Shown here one piece after another: positions 30,490 through 39,948 of a DNA stretch of 64,000 bases; positions within the stretch are counted from its first letter, which is position 1, and each line of letters opens with the position of its first letter. The stretch is from Ignavibacterium sp. (GTDB lineage Bacteria; Bacteroidota; Ignavibacteria; Ignavibacteriales; Ignavibacteriaceae). The position numbers and the translations under genes were made by a program. The stretch covers positions 3,410,001 through 3,474,000 of the forward strand of contig NZ_AP026678.1 in the NCBI RefSeq assembly GCF_025998815.1. Reading direction: 5' to 3'. Below the pieces are notes generated by a model. The model did not search any database, was not told the origin of the DNA, and saw only the letters and a list, made by a program, of their open reading frames with translations.

Positions 30490-30813
30490 ATGAAAATAAA
30501 GAAAAACGATACAGTAATGGTAATTGCCGGTAATGACAGAGGTAAAACCGGAAAAGTATTAAAAGTGTTTCCTAAAGAATCCCGCGTTATTGTTGAAGGA
30601 ATAAACCTGAGAAAAAGACATACAAAACCTTCTCAGAGAAATCCTCAGGGCGGAATTCTTGAGAAAGAAACTCCTATTCACATTTCAAATGTTATGATAA
30701 TTGATCCTAAAACTAATGAACCAACAAGAATAGGCGCTAAAATAATTTTGGATGAAAAAACCGGAAAAAAGAAAATTGCTCGGGTTAGCAAAGCTTCCGG
30801 AGAGATGTTATAA
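30490..30813 (+). CDS. rplX: 50S ribosomal protein L24
   Basis: An L24 of about 107 aa with the KOW motif [17 protein letters not shown], which initiates 50S assembly. The frame also opens at ATG 30484, but AGGA at 30477-30480 is only 3 nt from that codon and 9 nt from ATG 30490. MKIKKNDTV is also the usual L24 start. The later segment [19 protein letters not shown] is typical. Confidence 0.93.
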   Translation: MKIKKNDTVMVIAGNDRGKTGKVLKVFPKESRVIVEGINLRKRHTKPSQRNPQGGILEKETPIHISNVMIIDPKTNEPTRIGAKIILDEKTGKKKIARVSKASGEML

Positions 30814-30835
30814 AATAATATTAGGGTTTTAGATA

Positions 30836-31492
30836 ATGGCTGAAAAGAAAACTAAACAAGCTGATAAACAAACTAAACAAAAGGATGCTCCTAAAGCTGA
30901 GGTTTCAAAAGCATCCGAAAAAGAAATTAAAATCCGCTGCAGACTTGCTGAATATTACAAGAATGTTGTTGCACCGGAACTTATGAAAACATTTAATTAT
31001 AAAAATGTTATGCAGGTTCCTAAGATTTCTAAAATTGTTGTAAATATGGGACTTGGTGCAGCAGTTTCAGATCCTAAAATTCTTGAAGAAGCAGTAAAAG
31101 AACTTGAAGCAATTACCGGACAGAAAGCAAGTATCAGAAAAGCTAAGAAAGCTATTTCTAACTTTAAGCTTCGTGCTGGAATGAACATAGGTGCAACTGT
31201 TACTTTAAGAAGAGAAAAGATGTATGAATTTTTAGATAGACTCATAAACATTGCTCTTCCGAGAGTAAGAGACTTTAGAGGATTATCTGATAAATCTTTT
31301 GATGGAAGAGGTAATTATACTTTAGGTGTAAAAGAACAAATTATTTTTCCGGAAATTAATGTTGATAAAGTAAGCAGAATAGTTGGAATGGATGTTACAA
31401 TAGTAACTACAGCCGAAACTGATAATGAAGCTTACGAGTTACTCAAAGGTTTCGGATTTCCATTTAGAAAAAAAGAAGTTAACCAAGCTTAA
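30836..31492 (+). CDS. rplE: 50S ribosomal protein L5 with a lysine-rich N-terminal extension
   Basis: L5 of the central protuberance, which binds 5S rRNA. The core starts at about residue 38 ([20 protein letters not shown]) and contains [15 protein letters not shown] and the [20 protein letters not shown] loop. The protein has 218 aa where about 180 is usual. The extra 35-40 residues at the N-terminus are Lys, Gln, Glu and Ala rich and look unstructured. The ATG at 30836 has only weak ribosome binding (TAGGGTTT). No in-frame start near the core has a better site, so the extension is probably real. Confidence 0.94.
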   Translation: MAEKKTKQADKQTKQKDAPKAEVSKASEKEIKIRCRLAEYYKNVVAPELMKTFNYKNVMQVPKISKIVVNMGLGAAVSDPKILEEAVKELEAITGQKASIRKAKKAISNFKLRAGMNIGATVTLRREKMYEFLDRLINIALPRVRDFRGLSDKSFDGRGNYTLGVKEQIIFPEINVDKVSRIVGMDVTIVTTAETDNEAYELLKGFGFPFRKKEVNQA

Positions 31493-31506
31493 AAGGAAAT
31501 AATTAA

Positions 31507-31776
31507 ATGGCAAGATTAAGTTCAATAGTAAGAGACGAAAAAAGAAAAAAGCTTTACGAGAAATACAAAAAACTTCGTGAAGAACTTAAAGCAAAAGGTG
31601 ATTATGAAGCTCTTCAAAAGCTTCCTAGAAACTCATCTGTTACAAGATTAAAAAACAGATGTATGTTTACTGGTCGTGCAAGAGCTTATTACAGAAAGTT
31701 TGGTGTATCAAGATTAGTTCTAAGAGAAATGGCTCTTAGAGGTGAAATTCCCGGATTAAAAAAGTCAAGTTGGTAA
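31507..31776 (+). CDS. rpsN: 30S ribosomal protein S14 (zinc-free long form)
   Basis: An 89-aa S14 of the C-minus type: no CxxC pairs are present, and the middle is [20 protein letters not shown]. The C-terminal [21 protein letters not shown] is diagnostic. It joins the head of the 30S. It starts 14 nt after rplE, with AAGGAAAT upstream. Confidence 0.96.
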   Translation: MARLSSIVRDEKRKKLYEKYKKLREELKAKGDYEALQKLPRNSSVTRLKNRCMFTGRARAYYRKFGVSRLVLREMALRGEIPGLKKSSW

Positions 31777-31791
31777 AAAAGGAGTTATTAA

Positions 31792-32187
31792 ATGGCAGTT
31801 ACAGATCCGATAGCAGATTTTTTAACAAGAATTAGAAACGCTTCTAAAGCTAGATTGCTAAGAGTTGATATACCTGCATCGAAAATGAAAATTCAGATTG
31901 CTGAAATCTTAAAGACTGAAAAATATATACACGACTATACAATCATTGAAGACAACAAACAGAACATTCTTCGTATTCAGTTGAAATATCGTGGTGGGGT
32001 CCCGGCAATAAGTGGTTTAAGAAGAATCAGTAAACCAGGATTAAGAGTTTACAAACCTGCAGAACAATTACCAAGAGTTCTGAACGGACTTGGTACTGCA
32101 GTCATATCTACATCAAAAGGATTACTTACTGATAAGCAAGCAAGAAGCCAGTCAATTGGTGGCGAAGTAATCTGCTATATTTGGTAA
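31792..32187 (+). CDS. rpsH: 30S ribosomal protein S8
   Basis: A 131-aa S8, the central-domain organiser and, in E. coli, the translational repressor of the spc operon. The start [16 protein letters not shown] and the C-terminal [20 protein letters not shown] are classical. AGGAG lies 8 nt before the ATG. rplF follows after 21 nt. Confidence 0.97.
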   Translation: MAVTDPIADFLTRIRNASKARLLRVDIPASKMKIQIAEILKTEKYIHDYTIIEDNKQNILRIQLKYRGGVPAISGLRRISKPGLRVYKPAEQLPRVLNGLGTAVISTSKGLLTDKQARSQSIGGEVICYIW

Positions 32188-32208
32188 AATTTTAGTTGGA
32201 GAGATAAA

Positions 32209-32748
32209 GTGTCAAGAATTGGTAAAAAACCGATAGAAGTGCCCGCTGGAGTAACAGTAACAGTAAGCGGTCAGGTTGTTAAAGTTAAAGGTCCTCAAGG
32301 TGAACTTCAAACCACTGTTCATCCGAATATTTCTGTTAAGATGGAGAACAATGTTATTGAAGTTAAAAGACCTGATGATTTTAAGGAAAATCGTGCCTTG
32401 CACGGACTTACAAGAGCACTTATACAGAATATGATTAAAGGTGTTTCTGAAGGTTATAAAAAAGTTTTGGACATAGTTGGTGTTGGATACAAAGCTGAAT
32501 TAAAAGGAACTAATCTGTTAGTTACTATTGGTTATTCGCATCCAATCTATTTTATTCCTCCTGCTGGAATAAAATTAGAAACTCCAACTCCGACACAAAT
32601 AATTGTATCCGGAATTGACAAACAGCTTGTTGGACAGGTTGCTTCAAAAATAAGATCATTCAGAAAACCTGAACCTTATAAAGGTAAAGGAATTAAATAT
32701 TCTGATGAACAGATTTTAAGAAAAGCTGGAAAGACAGCTGGTAAATAA
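32209..32748 (+). CDS. rplF: 50S ribosomal protein L6
   Basis: A 179-aa L6 next to the sarcin-ricin loop, made of two similar domains. [14 protein letters not shown] marks the start and the C-terminal [19 protein letters not shown] is the family signature. The start is GTG at 32209 preceded by GGAGAG. Length is standard. Confidence 0.97.
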   Translation: MSRIGKKPIEVPAGVTVTVSGQVVKVKGPQGELQTTVHPNISVKMENNVIEVKRPDDFKENRALHGLTRALIQNMIKGVSEGYKKVLDIVGVGYKAELKGTNLLVTIGYSHPIYFIPPAGIKLETPTPTQIIVSGIDKQLVGQVASKIRSFRKPEPYKGKGIKYSDEQILRKAGKTAGK

Positions 32749-32765
32749 GAGATTGGGAGATTATA

Positions 32766-33131
32766 ATGTTTAAGAGAGATACCAAAAAAAGAGAAAAAAT
32801 AAAAATCAGAGTAAGAAAGAAAATCTTCGGAACTCCTGAAAGACCACGATTATCAGTTTACCGAAGTCTTAATCAGATTTACGCTCAGATTATAGATGAT
32901 ACTACAGGAAAAACTCTTGTAGCTGCATCAAGCTTATCTAAAGAAATTCTTGATGATGTTAAAAAAACTTCCGGCAAGGTTTCTAAAAGTAAGCTTGTTG
33001 GAACTCTAATTGCAAAGAAAGCTCTGGAGAATAATATTACAACAGTTGTTTTCGACAGAAACGGATTCCGCTACCACGGAAGAATAAAAGCTGTTGCTGA
33101 TGGTGCCAGAGAAGGTGGTTTAAAGTTTTGA
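32766..33131 (+). CDS. rplR: 50S ribosomal protein L18
   Basis: A 121-aa L18 that binds 5S rRNA together with L5. The Lys/Arg-rich N-terminus is followed by [21 protein letters not shown], and the C-terminus [23 protein letters not shown] (two adjacent motifs) is diagnostic. In nearly all bacteria rpsE follows directly. Here a tRNA-Gln gene begins 4 nt after the stop. Confidence 0.97.
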   Translation: MFKRDTKKREKIKIRVRKKIFGTPERPRLSVYRSLNQIYAQIIDDTTGKTLVAASSLSKEILDDVKKTSGKVSKSKLVGTLIAKKALENNITTVVFDRNGFRYHGRIKAVADGAREGGLKF

Positions 33132-33135
33132 ATCT

Positions 33136-33209
33136 TGCCGGGTCGTCTAATGGTAGGACAGCGGCCTTTGGAGCCGTATGTAGAGGTTCGAATCCTCTCC
33201 CGGCAGCCA
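33136..33209 (+). tRNA. tRNA-Gln (anticodon TTG) with encoded CCA, inside the spc cluster
   Basis: Acceptor TGCCGGG/CCCGGCA is perfect. The anticodon stem is GCGGC/GCCGT with loop CTTTGGA, and the T-arm is AGAGGTTCGAATCCTCT. Discriminator G is followed by CCA at 33207-33209. The other four tRNA genes in the window lack CCA. It lies on the coding strand 4 nt after rplR and 43 nt before rpsE, so it must be cut out of the ribosomal-protein transcript or be transcribed from a nearby promoter. Confidence 0.95.
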
Positions 33210-33252
33210 AAGGAAAAATTTTGTTTAACTAATAATTAAAGCAGAGTAAAAA

Positions 33253-33771
33253 GTGGAGAATAAATTTAAAGTTGCAAAGCCTACAGATGTTGAAGGATTA
33301 AAAGAAAAAGTCGTTCACATCAACAGAGTTGCTAAAGTTGTTAAAGGTGGAAGAAGATTTAGCTTTAACGCTATTGTTGTTGTTGGAAACGGTAATGGAA
33401 TAGTTGGAGTTGGCCTTGGAAAAGCTAACGAAGTGACTGATGCAATCTCCAAAGGTGTTGATGACGCAAAGAAAAATCTTGTTCAGGTTCCTGTAATTCG
33501 CGGAACTGTTGCTCACGAAATCATTGGTAAGTATGGAGCAGGTAAGGTGTTGCTTAAACCAGCTTCACCCGGAACCGGACTTATTGCTGGTGGTGGAGTA
33601 AGAGCAGTACTTGAAGCTGCCGGCATTACTGATGTTCTTACTAAATCTTTGGGTTCAAGTAATCCGCATAATCAGGTTAAAGCAACTCTTAAAGCTCTCA
33701 CACAGCAAGTTGATGCCAGAAAGATGGCAACTAAAAGAGGCGTAACTGTAAAAGAATTATTTGCTAACTGA
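33253..33771 (+). CDS. rpsE: 30S ribosomal protein S5
   Basis: A 172-aa S5 important for decoding accuracy and helicase activity at the mRNA entrance. [36 protein letters not shown] and the C-domain [19 protein letters not shown] identify it. The start is GTG at 33253, with a weak site (GCAGAG) upstream. Its 5' neighbour is tRNA-Gln rather than rplR, so tRNA maturation would create a new message 5' end about 43 nt upstream. Confidence 0.96.
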   Translation: MENKFKVAKPTDVEGLKEKVVHINRVAKVVKGGRRFSFNAIVVVGNGNGIVGVGLGKANEVTDAISKGVDDAKKNLVQVPVIRGTVAHEIIGKYGAGKVLLKPASPGTGLIAGGGVRAVLEAAGITDVLTKSLGSSNPHNQVKATLKALTQQVDARKMATKRGVTVKELFAN

Positions 33772-33778
33772 GGATAAA

Positions 33779-33964
33779 ATGTCTAAAATAAAAGTTACAC
33801 AAGTTAGAAGTATAATAGATCGTCCTGAAGACCAGAAAAGAACTATCAAAGCTTTGGGGTTAGGGAGACCTAATTATTTCAAAGTTCACAACGATACTCC
33901 TCAAATCAGAGGAATGATTAGAAAAGTTAGTCATTTAGTTAAAGTAGAAGAAGTAAAAGAATAA
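33779..33964 (+). CDS. rpmD: 50S ribosomal protein L30
   Basis: A 61-aa L30. The frame opens at a TTG at 33761 inside rpsE, but ATG at 33779 (MSKIKVTQVRSIIDRPEDQK) fits the family and has GAGGA at 33770-33774. The segment TIKALGLGRPNYFKVHNDTP is typical. It starts 7 nt after the rpsE stop, and rplO follows after 13 nt. Confidence 0.95.
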   Translation: MSKIKVTQVRSIIDRPEDQKRTIKALGLGRPNYFKVHNDTPQIRGMIRKVSHLVKVEEVKE

Positions 33965-33977
33965 GCGGGAAATTATC

Positions 33978-34436
33978 ATGGATATTTTAAGTAATCTTAA
34001 ATATGCAAAAGGTGCAAAGAAAAACAGAAAAAGAATTGCCCGTGGTGAAGGCTCTGGTCACGGTGGTCAGGCAACTCGTGGAATGAATGGACAGAAATCA
34101 AGATCAGGTGCAAAATTCAGAGCCTGGTTTGAAGGCGGTCAGATGCCTTTACAAAGAAGAATTCCAAAGTTTGGTTTTACTAATATCTTTAAAACAGAAT
34201 ATCAGGTAGTTAACCTTAATGCACTGCAAAGAATTGCAAATGAAAATGCACTTGATAATATAACTTTAACCTTAGAAGACCTTAAAAAGTTTGGTTTGAT
34301 TTCATCAGTTAATAAACCAGTAAAAATTCTTGGCAAAGGTGAATTGAAAGCCAAATTATCTGTTCAGGCAAATGCATTTAGTAAATCAGCTCAGCAGAAA
34401 ATAGAAGCTGCTGGTGGTTCAATCACAAAGATTTAA
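33978..34436 (+). CDS. rplO: 50S ribosomal protein L15
   Basis: A 152-aa L15, a late-assembly scaffold protein. The glycine-rich N-terminal RIARGEGSGHGGQATRGMNG and the PLQRRIPKFGF motif are diagnostic, and the C-terminal globular part has VKILGKGELKAKLSVQANAF. It is followed by secY after 11 nt, the usual pairing. Confidence 0.96.
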   Translation: MDILSNLKYAKGAKKNRKRIARGEGSGHGGQATRGMNGQKSRSGAKFRAWFEGGQMPLQRRIPKFGFTNIFKTEYQVVNLNALQRIANENALDNITLTLEDLKKFGLISSVNKPVKILGKGELKAKLSVQANAFSKSAQQKIEAAGGSITKI

Positions 34437-34447
34437 CACGGGACCAA

Positions 34448-35782
34448 ATGTCAAAATTTACTGATACTTTCAGAAATATTTTCAAAATACACGAACTCAG
34501 GCAAAGAATAATTTATACCTTAGTTCTTTTATTTATTGTCAGACTTGGCTCGCATCTTACAACTCCGGGTGTTGACGCTGCGTTGCTTACTGAAAGCATG
34601 AAGAATCAATCATCTGATAGTCTTTTTGGTTTATATGATTTGTTTGTTGGTGGTGCTTTTCATAATGCAGCAATATTTGCACTAGGCATTATGCCTTACA
34701 TCTCTGCATCAATTATTCTTCAGTTGCTTGGTGCAGTGGTTCCTTATTTCCAGAAGCTTCAGCAGGAAGGTGAAGAAGGCAGAAAGAAAATTACACAGCT
34801 TACTCGTTACGGAACAGTTTTGATTTCGGCAATGCAAGCTTGGGGAGTAACTGTAAGACTTTTAAATCTTGAAGTTAATGGAATGCCAATCGTTCCGGAC
34901 CCTGTAAGAGGAATTGGATGGGTGTTATCTACTATCGTGATTATGACTGCAGGAACAATCTTTATGATGTGGATGGGTGAGCAAATTACTGAGAAAGGTA
35001 TCGGTAACGGAATATCTCTTATAATCTTTATCGGTATCATTGCCAGATTTCCATTTGCTTTACTTGACGAATACAGACTTATTCAGGCAGGACAGAGATC
35101 AATTATAGTTGAGATTATAATTTTTGCGTTTATGTTTTTGATAATTGCTGGTGTTGTACTTGTTACTCAGGGCACAAGACGAATTCCTGTCCAATATGCT
35201 AAAAGAGTTGTTGGTAGAAAGATTTATGGTGGTGTTACACAATATATTCCTCTTCGTGTTAACACTGCCGGTGTTATGCCTATAATTTTTGCTCAGGCAA
35301 TTATGTTTATACCGAATACAGTTTTATCGTTCTTTCCAAATAATGAATTTTTACAGTCAGTTGCTAATTTGTTTCATTATCAGTCTGCAGTCTACTCAAT
35401 AATCTATGCATTGATGATAATATTTTTCACTTATTTTTATACAGCAATTGCTTTCAATCCGAAAGATGTTGCAGACAATATGAAGAAACAGGGAGGATTC
35501 ATTCCCGGCATCAGACCTGGAAAACAAACATCAGATTTTATTGATAACATTCTGACCAAGATTACTTTACCGGGCTCAATATTCCTGGCAATCATTGCAA
35601 TTCTTCCTGCATTTGTATCTGCCTGGGGAGTTACCGGTCAGTTTGCTCAATTCTTTGGTGGAACAAGTTTGCTTATTATTGTTGGTGTTGCTCTTGATAC
35701 ATTGCAGCAGATTGAATCGCATTTATTGATGAGACATTACGATGGCTTTATGAAATCAGGAAAGATAAAAGGCAGAAGATAA
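34448..35782 (+). CDS. secY: Preprotein translocase subunit SecY
   Basis: A 444-aa channel protein of the inner membrane with ten hydrophobic helices. FRNIFKIHELRQRIIYTL at the start, the plug region GVDAALLTES, ALGIMPYISASIILQLL and the cytoplasmic QGTRRIPVQYAKR loop are typical. The C-terminal ...FMKSGKIKGRR is also standard. It works with SecE (9582) and SecG. In many bacteria adk follows; here map begins 6 nt later, as seen in Bacteroidota. Confidence 0.97.
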   Translation: MSKFTDTFRNIFKIHELRQRIIYTLVLLFIVRLGSHLTTPGVDAALLTESMKNQSSDSLFGLYDLFVGGAFHNAAIFALGIMPYISASIILQLLGAVVPYFQKLQQEGEEGRKKITQLTRYGTVLISAMQAWGVTVRLLNLEVNGMPIVPDPVRGIGWVLSTIVIMTAGTIFMMWMGEQITEKGIGNGISLIIFIGIIARFPFALLDEYRLIQAGQRSIIVEIIIFAFMFLIIAGVVLVTQGTRRIPVQYAKRVVGRKIYGGVTQYIPLRVNTAGVMPIIFAQAIMFIPNTVLSFFPNNEFLQSVANLFHYQSAVYSIIYALMIIFFTYFYTAIAFNPKDVADNMKKQGGFIPGIRPGKQTSDFIDNILTKITLPGSIFLAIIAILPAFVSAWGVTGQFAQFFGGTSLLIIVGVALDTLQQIESHLLMRHYDGFMKSGKIKGRR

Positions 35783-35788
35783 TTTTTT

Positions 35789-36550
35789 GTGATACTGATT
35801 AAAAGTAAAAAAGAGATTGATTACATAGCAGAAAGTTGCAGAATAGTTGCTGAGACACTGCATCTGGTAAAGTCAAAAGTAAAACCTGGGGTAACAACTG
35901 AAGAACTTGATTTGATTGCTGAAGATTATATCAGAAGCAATGGAGGTACTCCGGCATTCAAGGGTTATTCGCAGCCGGGGACAAAACCTTTTCCGGGTTC
36001 GATTTGCGCTTCAATTGATGATGAGGTTGTTCATGGAATCCCTGGAAAAAGAATTTTGAAAGAAGGGGAAATCATTTCGATTGATGTAGGTGTGTTAAAG
36101 AATAATTACTATGGCGACGCTGCTCTTTCAGTTGGTGTTGGAGAAATATCTGAATTAAAAAGAAAATTGCTTGAGGTTACAGAAAAATCACTTTACGAAG
36201 GAATTGCTCAGGCAATTGTCGGAAACAGAATTCATGATATTTCTTTTGCTGTTCAAAGTTATGTTGAAGCAAATGGATTTTCTATCGTTCGGGATTTATG
36301 TGGACACGGTGTCGGAAGATTTTTACACGAAGACCCATCAATTCCGAATTATGGAATAAAAGGAACTGGACCAAAGATTAAGAACGGAATGACACTGGCA
36401 ATTGAACCTATGGTTAATGCAGGCGATTGGAGAGTTAAAACATTGGATGATGGTTGGACAGTTGTTACAGCGGATGGTTTACCTTCTGCTCATTTTGAAC
36501 ATACAATTTTGGTTAATGGAAATAAACCGGAAATTTTAACGGTAGCATAA
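35789..36550 (+). CDS. map: Methionine aminopeptidase type I
   Basis: A 253-aa cytoplasmic metalloenzyme that removes N-terminal methionine from new proteins. The pita-bread fold is shown by [16 protein letters not shown] and [15 protein letters not shown], the metal ligands in ISIDVGV and GDAALS, the [11 protein letters not shown] His, and the final Glu residues in AIEPMV and FEHT. The start is GTG at 35789 with no clear ribosome binding site, probably coupled to secY. Its TAA overlaps the ATG of infA. Confidence 0.96.
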   Translation: MILIKSKKEIDYIAESCRIVAETLHLVKSKVKPGVTTEELDLIAEDYIRSNGGTPAFKGYSQPGTKPFPGSICASIDDEVVHGIPGKRILKEGEIISIDVGVLKNNYYGDAALSVGVGEISELKRKLLEVTEKSLYEGIAQAIVGNRIHDISFAVQSYVEANGFSIVRDLCGHGVGRFLHEDPSIPNYGIKGTGPKIKNGMTLAIEPMVNAGDWRVKTLDDGWTVVTADGLPSAHFEHTILVNGNKPEILTVA

Positions 36551-36768
36551 TGGCTAAACAAGGACCAATTAAAGTTGATGGAGTTATTACTGAAACTTTA
36601 CCCAATGCAACTTTCAGAGTTAAATTGGATAATGGTCACGAAATATTAGCTCACATTTCCGGTAAGATGAGAATGCATTACATAAAAATTTTAGTTGGAG
36701 ATAAAGTATCTGTTGAATTATCTCCATATGATTTAACAAAAGGAAGAATAACTTACAGATATAAGTAG
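36550..36768 (+). CDS. infA: Translation initiation factor IF-1
   Basis: A 72-aa OB-fold protein that blocks the A site during initiation. [37 protein letters not shown] and [15 protein letters not shown] are the family signatures. It overlaps the map stop by one base (TAATG). rpmJ starts 9 nt later. Confidence 0.97.
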   Translation: MAKQGPIKVDGVITETLPNATFRVKLDNGHEILAHISGKMRMHYIKILVGDKVSVELSPYDLTKGRITYRYK

Positions 36769-36777
36769 GATAATAAA

Positions 36778-36891
36778 ATGAAAGTAAGAGCTTCAGTTAA
36801 AAAGATGTGCGATAAGTGCAAGATAATTAAAAGAAAGGGTGTTGTAAGAGTTATCTGCAAAAACCCAAAACACAAACAAAGACAAGGTTAA
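36778..36891 (+). CDS. rpmJ: 50S ribosomal protein L36 (zinc form)
   Basis: A 37-aa protein from ATG 36778 ([20 protein letters not shown]) to TAA at 36889-36891. Cys11, Cys14, Cys27 and His32 form the zinc ribbon, so this is the zinc-binding form. GTAGGA lies upstream. It sits between infA and rpsM, as in most bacteria. Confidence 0.96.
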   Translation: MKVRASVKKMCDKCKIIKRKGVVRVICKNPKHKQRQG

Positions 36892-36916
36892 TTATTATTA
36901 AAGAAGGAGATTATCT

Positions 36917-37300
36917 TTGGCTCGTATAGCAGGTGTAGATTTACCAAAAGCAAAAAAAATTTTATATGGTCTTCAGTACATTTATGGTATTGGAAGAACA
37001 ACCGCTGCTGAGATTCTTCAGAAAGCTAATGTTGACCCGAATAAAAAAGTCGGCGATCTTCACGAAGAAGAAGTAGCTCAAATCAGATCAGTTATTACAG
37101 CCGATTACAAAGTTGAAGGTGCTTTAAGATCTGAAGTTCAACAGAATATAAAGAGATTAATGGATATTGGTGCTTACCGCGGATTAAGACACAGAAGAGG
37201 TTTACCTGTTCGCGGTCAAAGAACCAGAACCAACAGCAGAACCAGAAAAGGTAAAAGAAAAACTGTTGCTGGAAAGAAAAAAGCTCCATCTAAGAAATAA
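36917..37300 (+). CDS. rpsM: 30S ribosomal protein S13
   Basis: A 127-aa S13 of the 30S head that contacts P-site tRNA and bridges the subunits. [20 protein letters not shown] and the C-terminal [20 protein letters not shown] are diagnostic, with a Lys-rich tail. The start is TTG at 36917 supported by AAGGAG at 36904-36909. rpsK follows after 24 nt. Confidence 0.97.
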   Translation: MARIAGVDLPKAKKILYGLQYIYGIGRTTAAEILQKANVDPNKKVGDLHEEEVAQIRSVITADYKVEGALRSEVQQNIKRLMDIGAYRGLRHRRGLPVRGQRTRTNSRTRKGKRKTVAGKKKAPSKK

Positions 37301-37324
37301 TAATTGTAATTCGGAGGATTTGAA

Positions 37325-37711
37325 TTGGCAAAAACTGCAAAAAAAGTTAAGAAGCGTGCTCATGTTGATGCAAATGGTGTTGCTCATATCAAAGCAACAT
37401 TCAATAATGTTATTGTTACCATTACAGACATTTATGGTAATACAATTTCCTGGTCTTCTGCCGGAAAAAATGGTTTCAAAGGATCAAGAAAGAATACACC
37501 TTTCGCAGCTCAGGTTTCTGCAGAAGCAGCAGCTAAGGAAGCTTATGATTTAGGTTTAAGAAAAGTAGAAGTTTATGTTAAAGGTCCTGGCTCTGGCAGG
37601 GAGGCAGCAATAAGAGCATTACACACAGCTGGTCTCGAGATTACCTCGATTAAAGATGTAACTCCTATTCCGCATAACGGATGCAGACCACCAAAGAAAA
37701 GAAGAGTTTAA
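37325..37711 (+). CDS. rpsK: 30S ribosomal protein S11
   Basis: A 128-aa S11 of the platform near the E site. [39 protein letters not shown] and the invariant end PPKKRRV identify it. The start is TTG at 37325 with GGAGG at 37314-37318. rpsD follows after 19 nt. Confidence 0.97.
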   Translation: MAKTAKKVKKRAHVDANGVAHIKATFNNVIVTITDIYGNTISWSSAGKNGFKGSRKNTPFAAQVSAEAAAKEAYDLGLRKVEVYVKGPGSGREAAIRALHTAGLEITSIKDVTPIPHNGCRPPKKRRV

Positions 37712-37730
37712 TTTAACGGAGAGTTCATAA

Positions 37731-38357
37731 ATGGCAAGATATACAGACTCAGTTTGTAAATTATGTAGAAGAGAAAGACAGAAATTGTTTCTGAAAGGGC
37801 AGAAATGTTTTACTGATAAATGCCCAATCGAACAGAGAAACTATCCTCCTGGTCAACATGGAGTTTCGCGTCGTGCTAAAATTTCTGAATATGGTGTTCA
37901 GCTTAGAGAAAAGCAGAAGATTAAAAGAATATATGGCTTACTCGAAACTCAGTTCAGAAACTATTTTGAGAAAGCTATAAAGCAAAAAGGTAAGACAGGT
38001 GAAAACCTTGTTAAACTTCTTGAAAGAAGATTGGACAATGTAGTTTACCGGATTGGTTTTGCTTCTTCAAGAAAACAAGCAAGACAATTGATTAAACATC
38101 GTCATTTTCTTGTTAACAATCAGTTAGTTGATATTCCTTCTTACTTATTGAATCCAGGCGATGTAATTCAGGTTAAGGAAAAAAGTAAAAAGCTTGATGC
38201 AATTCATAATTCTTTGAAAAGAGTAAAGGATAATACATATAACTGGATTACAGTGGACAAAGCTTCTCTCTCAGGTACTTTTGTTCAGATTCCTGAAAGA
38301 GCTGATATTCCACTTAATGCAAATGAACAATTGGTAGTTGAACTTTACTCCAAATAA
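37731..38357 (+). CDS. rpsD: 30S ribosomal protein S4 (zinc form)
   Basis: A 208-aa S4, primary 16S rRNA binder and helicase-site protein. The N-terminus keeps Cys9, Cys12, Cys26 and Cys31 for zinc. The S4 domain is [20 protein letters not shown] and the following HRHFLVN segment. In E. coli S4 represses the alpha operon. It is followed by rpoA after 34 nt. Confidence 0.97.
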   Translation: MARYTDSVCKLCRRERQKLFLKGQKCFTDKCPIEQRNYPPGQHGVSRRAKISEYGVQLREKQKIKRIYGLLETQFRNYFEKAIKQKGKTGENLVKLLERRLDNVVYRIGFASSRKQARQLIKHRHFLVNNQLVDIPSYLLNPGDVIQVKEKSKKLDAIHNSLKRVKDNTYNWITVDKASLSGTFVQIPERADIPLNANEQLVVELYSK

Positions 38358-38391
38358 TAATTTTATTTTTGAATAATTAAGAGGACAATAA

Positions 38392-39387
38392 ATGAGCGGA
38401 TTATCATTCAAGATGCCTGAAGCACTTGTACTCGATGAAGCTAGTTATACGAATACATTTGGTAGATTTTATTTACAACCTCTCGAAAGAGGATACGGAG
38501 TAACACTTGGAAATTCTTTAAGAAGAGTACTTCTGTCTTCACTTCCCGGTGCTGCTATAACTTCTGTGAAGTTTAGCGGTGTTCTTCATGAGTTCTCTAC
38601 TATTGAAGGTGTTGTTGAAGATGTTTCTGAAATCATTCTTAATCTCAAACAGGTTAGGATGATTTTGTTAAGTAAGAAACCTGGCAAGATTGAACTATCA
38701 TTCAATGGTCAGGGCGAATGGAAAGCTGCTGATATTCAGAAAGCTACCAACGAAGTTGAAATTCTTAATCCTGATTTGCATATAGCCACTCTCAACAAAA
38801 ATGCAAAGTTTGATGTTGAGCTAAGAGTTGGCAGAGGTTACGGATATGTTCCAGCTGTTGAAAATGTTCAACCGGATCAGACTATCGGAGTAATTCCAAT
38901 TGATTCAATCTTTACTCCTATTAAAAATGTCAAGTATGAAGTAGAAAATGTTCGTATCGGTGATAAGAATGATTACGAGAAGCTAACTCTCGAAATTCAA
39001 ACTGATGGTTCGATTACACCAGATGATGCTCTTACTCAGGCAGCAAAGATTTTGAAAGATCATATTCAGTATTTCATTAATTTCGATGTTGAACAAGAAG
39101 AAGAAGAAACTACTACACATAAAGACAGTGAATTTGAAAAAATCAAAAGAATGCTTCTGACCAATGTTGATGATCTTGAATTAAGTGTAAGAGCACACAA
39201 CTGCCTTAAAGCTGCTAATATTAAGACTATTGCTGATTTGGTAAGAAGAGATGAACAGGAACTTCTCCGCTTCAGAAATTTCGGAAGAAAATCTCTTGCT
39301 GAGCTTGGAGAAATTGTTGAAAGTATGGGACTTGAATTCGGAATGGATGTTGACAAATACTTAAAAGACGATTCAGATAATCATTAA
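38392..39387 (+). CDS. rpoA: DNA-directed RNA polymerase subunit alpha
   Basis: A 331-aa alpha subunit. The N-terminal assembly domain (1-230) has FGRFYLQPLERGYGVTLGNS, RRVLLSSLPGAAITSVK and the GVVEDVSEIILNLK patch. The C-terminal domain (about 255-331) holds ELSVRAHNCLKAANIKTIADL and RNFGRKSLAELGE with the DNA- and factor-binding determinants. An acidic linker (EQEEEETTT) joins the two. AGAGGACA lies before the ATG. Confidence 0.98.
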   Translation: MSGLSFKMPEALVLDEASYTNTFGRFYLQPLERGYGVTLGNSLRRVLLSSLPGAAITSVKFSGVLHEFSTIEGVVEDVSEIILNLKQVRMILLSKKPGKIELSFNGQGEWKAADIQKATNEVEILNPDLHIATLNKNAKFDVELRVGRGYGYVPAVENVQPDQTIGVIPIDSIFTPIKNVKYEVENVRIGDKNDYEKLTLEIQTDGSITPDDALTQAAKILKDHIQYFINFDVEQEEEETTTHKDSEFEKIKRMLLTNVDDLELSVRAHNCLKAANIKTIADLVRRDEQELLRFRNFGRKSLAELGEIVESMGLEFGMDVDKYLKDDSDNH

Positions 39388-39405
39388 TCCCAGATAGGTT
39401 GATTT

Positions 39406-39885
39406 ATGAGACATAGAGTAAAAGGAAGAAAATTAAAAAGAACTGCTTCGCACAGAACCGCTACTTTGCGTTCACTTGCAACTTCTGTTTTGAAACATAA
39501 AAGAATCAAAACAACATTAGCAAAAGCAAAAGAAGCTCGTACTTTTGTTGAAAAACTTATTACAAAAGCAAAAAGAAATGACCTTCACTCAAAAAGATTA
39601 ATAATGAGTGAAATAAAAGATAAAGAGGTTGTAAAAGAACTTTTTGCAGAAATAGTTCCTAAGATTGGTGACAGACCAGGTGGATACACAAGAGTTATTA
39701 AGCTCGGTGCACGAGTTGGTGATGCAGCTCAGATGGCAATACTCGAATTAGTTGATTATAACGAAGTTGCTAATAAGAAAGCTGAAGAAAGAAAAGAAAA
39801 ACGTGAGCAGAAAGCTCAGGAAAAAGCAGCACAAAAAGAGAAAGCTGCTGAAGAAACTGCAACTCAAACAGCAGAAGAAAAATAA
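39406..39885 (+). CDS. rplQ: 50S ribosomal protein L17
   Basis: L17 with core [38 protein letters not shown] and [20 protein letters not shown]. The core is about 120 residues and is followed by a charged, Ala/Glu/Lys-rich coiled tail of about 35 residues, giving 159 aa. It is the last gene of the ribosomal block and is closed by the strong terminator at 39907-39936. Confidence 0.96.
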   Translation: MRHRVKGRKLKRTASHRTATLRSLATSVLKHKRIKTTLAKAKEARTFVEKLITKAKRNDLHSKRLIMSEIKDKEVVKELFAEIVPKIGDRPGGYTRVIKLGARVGDAAQMAILELVDYNEVANKKAEERKEKREQKAQEKAAQKEKAAEETATQTAEEK

Positions 39886-39906
39886 TTTAGCCATCATTAA
39901 AATCTA

Positions 39907-39940
39907 AAAGAGTAATCGGAATTCCGGTTACTCTTTTTTT
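39907..39940 (+). terminator. Strong terminator ending the ribosomal-protein block
   Basis: A 13-bp stem (AAAGAGTAATCGG at 39907-39919 with CCGGTTACTCTTT at 39924-39936, one G-T pair) and a 4-nt loop are followed by TTTT. It starts 22 nt after rplQ. The next gene, engB, begins only 9 nt after the T-run. Confidence 0.92.
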
Positions 39941-39948
39941 ATTTGCTT

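Noticed and set aside
33756-33781. Upstream TTG start for rpmD at 33761
   Set aside because: It lies inside rpsE, lacks a ribosome binding site and would add residues foreign to L30; ATG 33779 has GAGGA and the family N-terminus.
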